Under the pieces are notes generated by a model, which saw only the letters and a program-made list of their open reading frames with translations, was not told the origin of the DNA and did not search any database. The position numbers and the translations under genes were made by a program. Below are positions 63,562 to 64,000 of a stretch of DNA of 64,000 nucleotides, piece by piece. The first letter of the stretch is position 1. Each line of letters begins with the position of its first letter. The stretch is from Salvia splendens. Lineage: Eukaryota; Streptophyta; Magnoliopsida; Lamiales; Lamiaceae. The stretch lies in NCBI RefSeq assembly GCF_004379255.2, contig NC_056052.1, forward strand, positions 11,587,708 to 11,651,707, written 5' to 3'.

Positions 63562-64000
63562 GTAGAATAGTAATCTTGTAATTGTTTATGCGAATTTAGA
63601 AAAATGATGGGTTTTGTGCAAATGGAATACTGGCCAGTTTTCTCTCCTGTTCTGTTTTGGAGGAGATTGAATGATATCAGAGTTTTTATGAGGTCAGGTT
63701 TGTGAGCAAGACAATTCGTTTGGAATTAAATAGAGTTTACCTCGCCAAAACTAACCCATTTAAATCCTTTTTTCTCTTTCTCTTAGGGTGTGTTCAGTTT
63801 TTCAGTTATAGCAATTATTTCTTGCAAAGCCCTAGAAATTAACAAGGCCCGCACTGTTTTCTTTAGAAAACCTCAAAAACAATTCTTCCAAAATAGGTGG
63901 TTTTCAATTCTGGACCACTTGCTTGCACCAAGAAATAGAAGCCTAGTTACTCATTTACCCTCCAAACTCCTCCTCTCCTCATCCCTCAAACTCCTCACAT
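63562..64000. other. 3' flank, no gene recognised
   Basis: After the BBX terminator the sequence is unremarkable. GGGTGTGTTCAGTTTTTCAG at 63786 resembles the start of plant MITEs (GGGTGTGTTTGG type), but the window ends before any matching right end could be seen. Confidence 0.35.

Overview
This window is nuclear DNA from a flowering plant, almost certainly a eudicot. The genes have plant-type introns and GT-AG junctions. The three complete host genes are land-plant families: UDP-rhamnose synthase, class I trehalose-6-phosphate synthase and a two-B-box transcription factor. The spacers are AT-rich and packed with plant transposons. The mix of Stowaway-like MITEs, Pong-like Harbinger elements and Athila-like LTR fragments resembles asterid genomes such as Lamiales; that placement is an impression from the repeats, not a proof.

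Layout. 1-4300 holds an LTR remnant, a 740-bp Pack-MULE carrying the start of a plastid LON-domain gene, and nested MITEs. 4300-6900 is an RHM gene on the plus strand. 6924-12305 holds three Pong/Harbinger elements, followed by Athila-like LTR fragments to about 16.2 kb. 17.7-22.5 kb is a 17-exon TPS1 gene on the minus strand with a Stowaway MITE in its last intron. 23-50 kb is a transposon field containing an intact Harbinger transposase gene (25789-27075), an intact Harbinger ORF1 gene (32854-33990), a deletion derivative, a damaged ORF1 element, hAT-like MITEs, SINEs and LTR relics. 50297-55055 is a complete but decayed Ty3/gypsy element with 583-bp LTRs and a 5-bp target duplication. 59.3-63.6 kb is a BBX22-like B-box gene with three G-boxes upstream.

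Main observation. The Harbinger elements look like a split two-component system. In Ping/Pong elements the Myb/trihelix protein (ORF1) and the DDE transposase (ORF2) sit in one element. Here, transposase-only elements (three) and ORF1-only elements (three, plus one relic) are separate units. Those with both ends present are 1.9-2.1 kb and carry their own terminal repeats and 3-bp TWA target sites. A transposase-only and an ORF1-only element share their end regions, including a 26-bp palindrome whose outermost base pair has changed on both sides. Other lineages carry different palindromes near the left end. This would fit trans-complementation between a one-gene transposase element and a one-gene DNA-binding-protein element.

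The host genes do not form a pathway. RHM makes UDP-L-rhamnose, TPS1 makes trehalose-6-phosphate and the BBX protein is a light-signalling regulator. Exon boundaries were assigned by hand from splice sites, reading-frame continuity and remembered family sequence; no alignment software was run.
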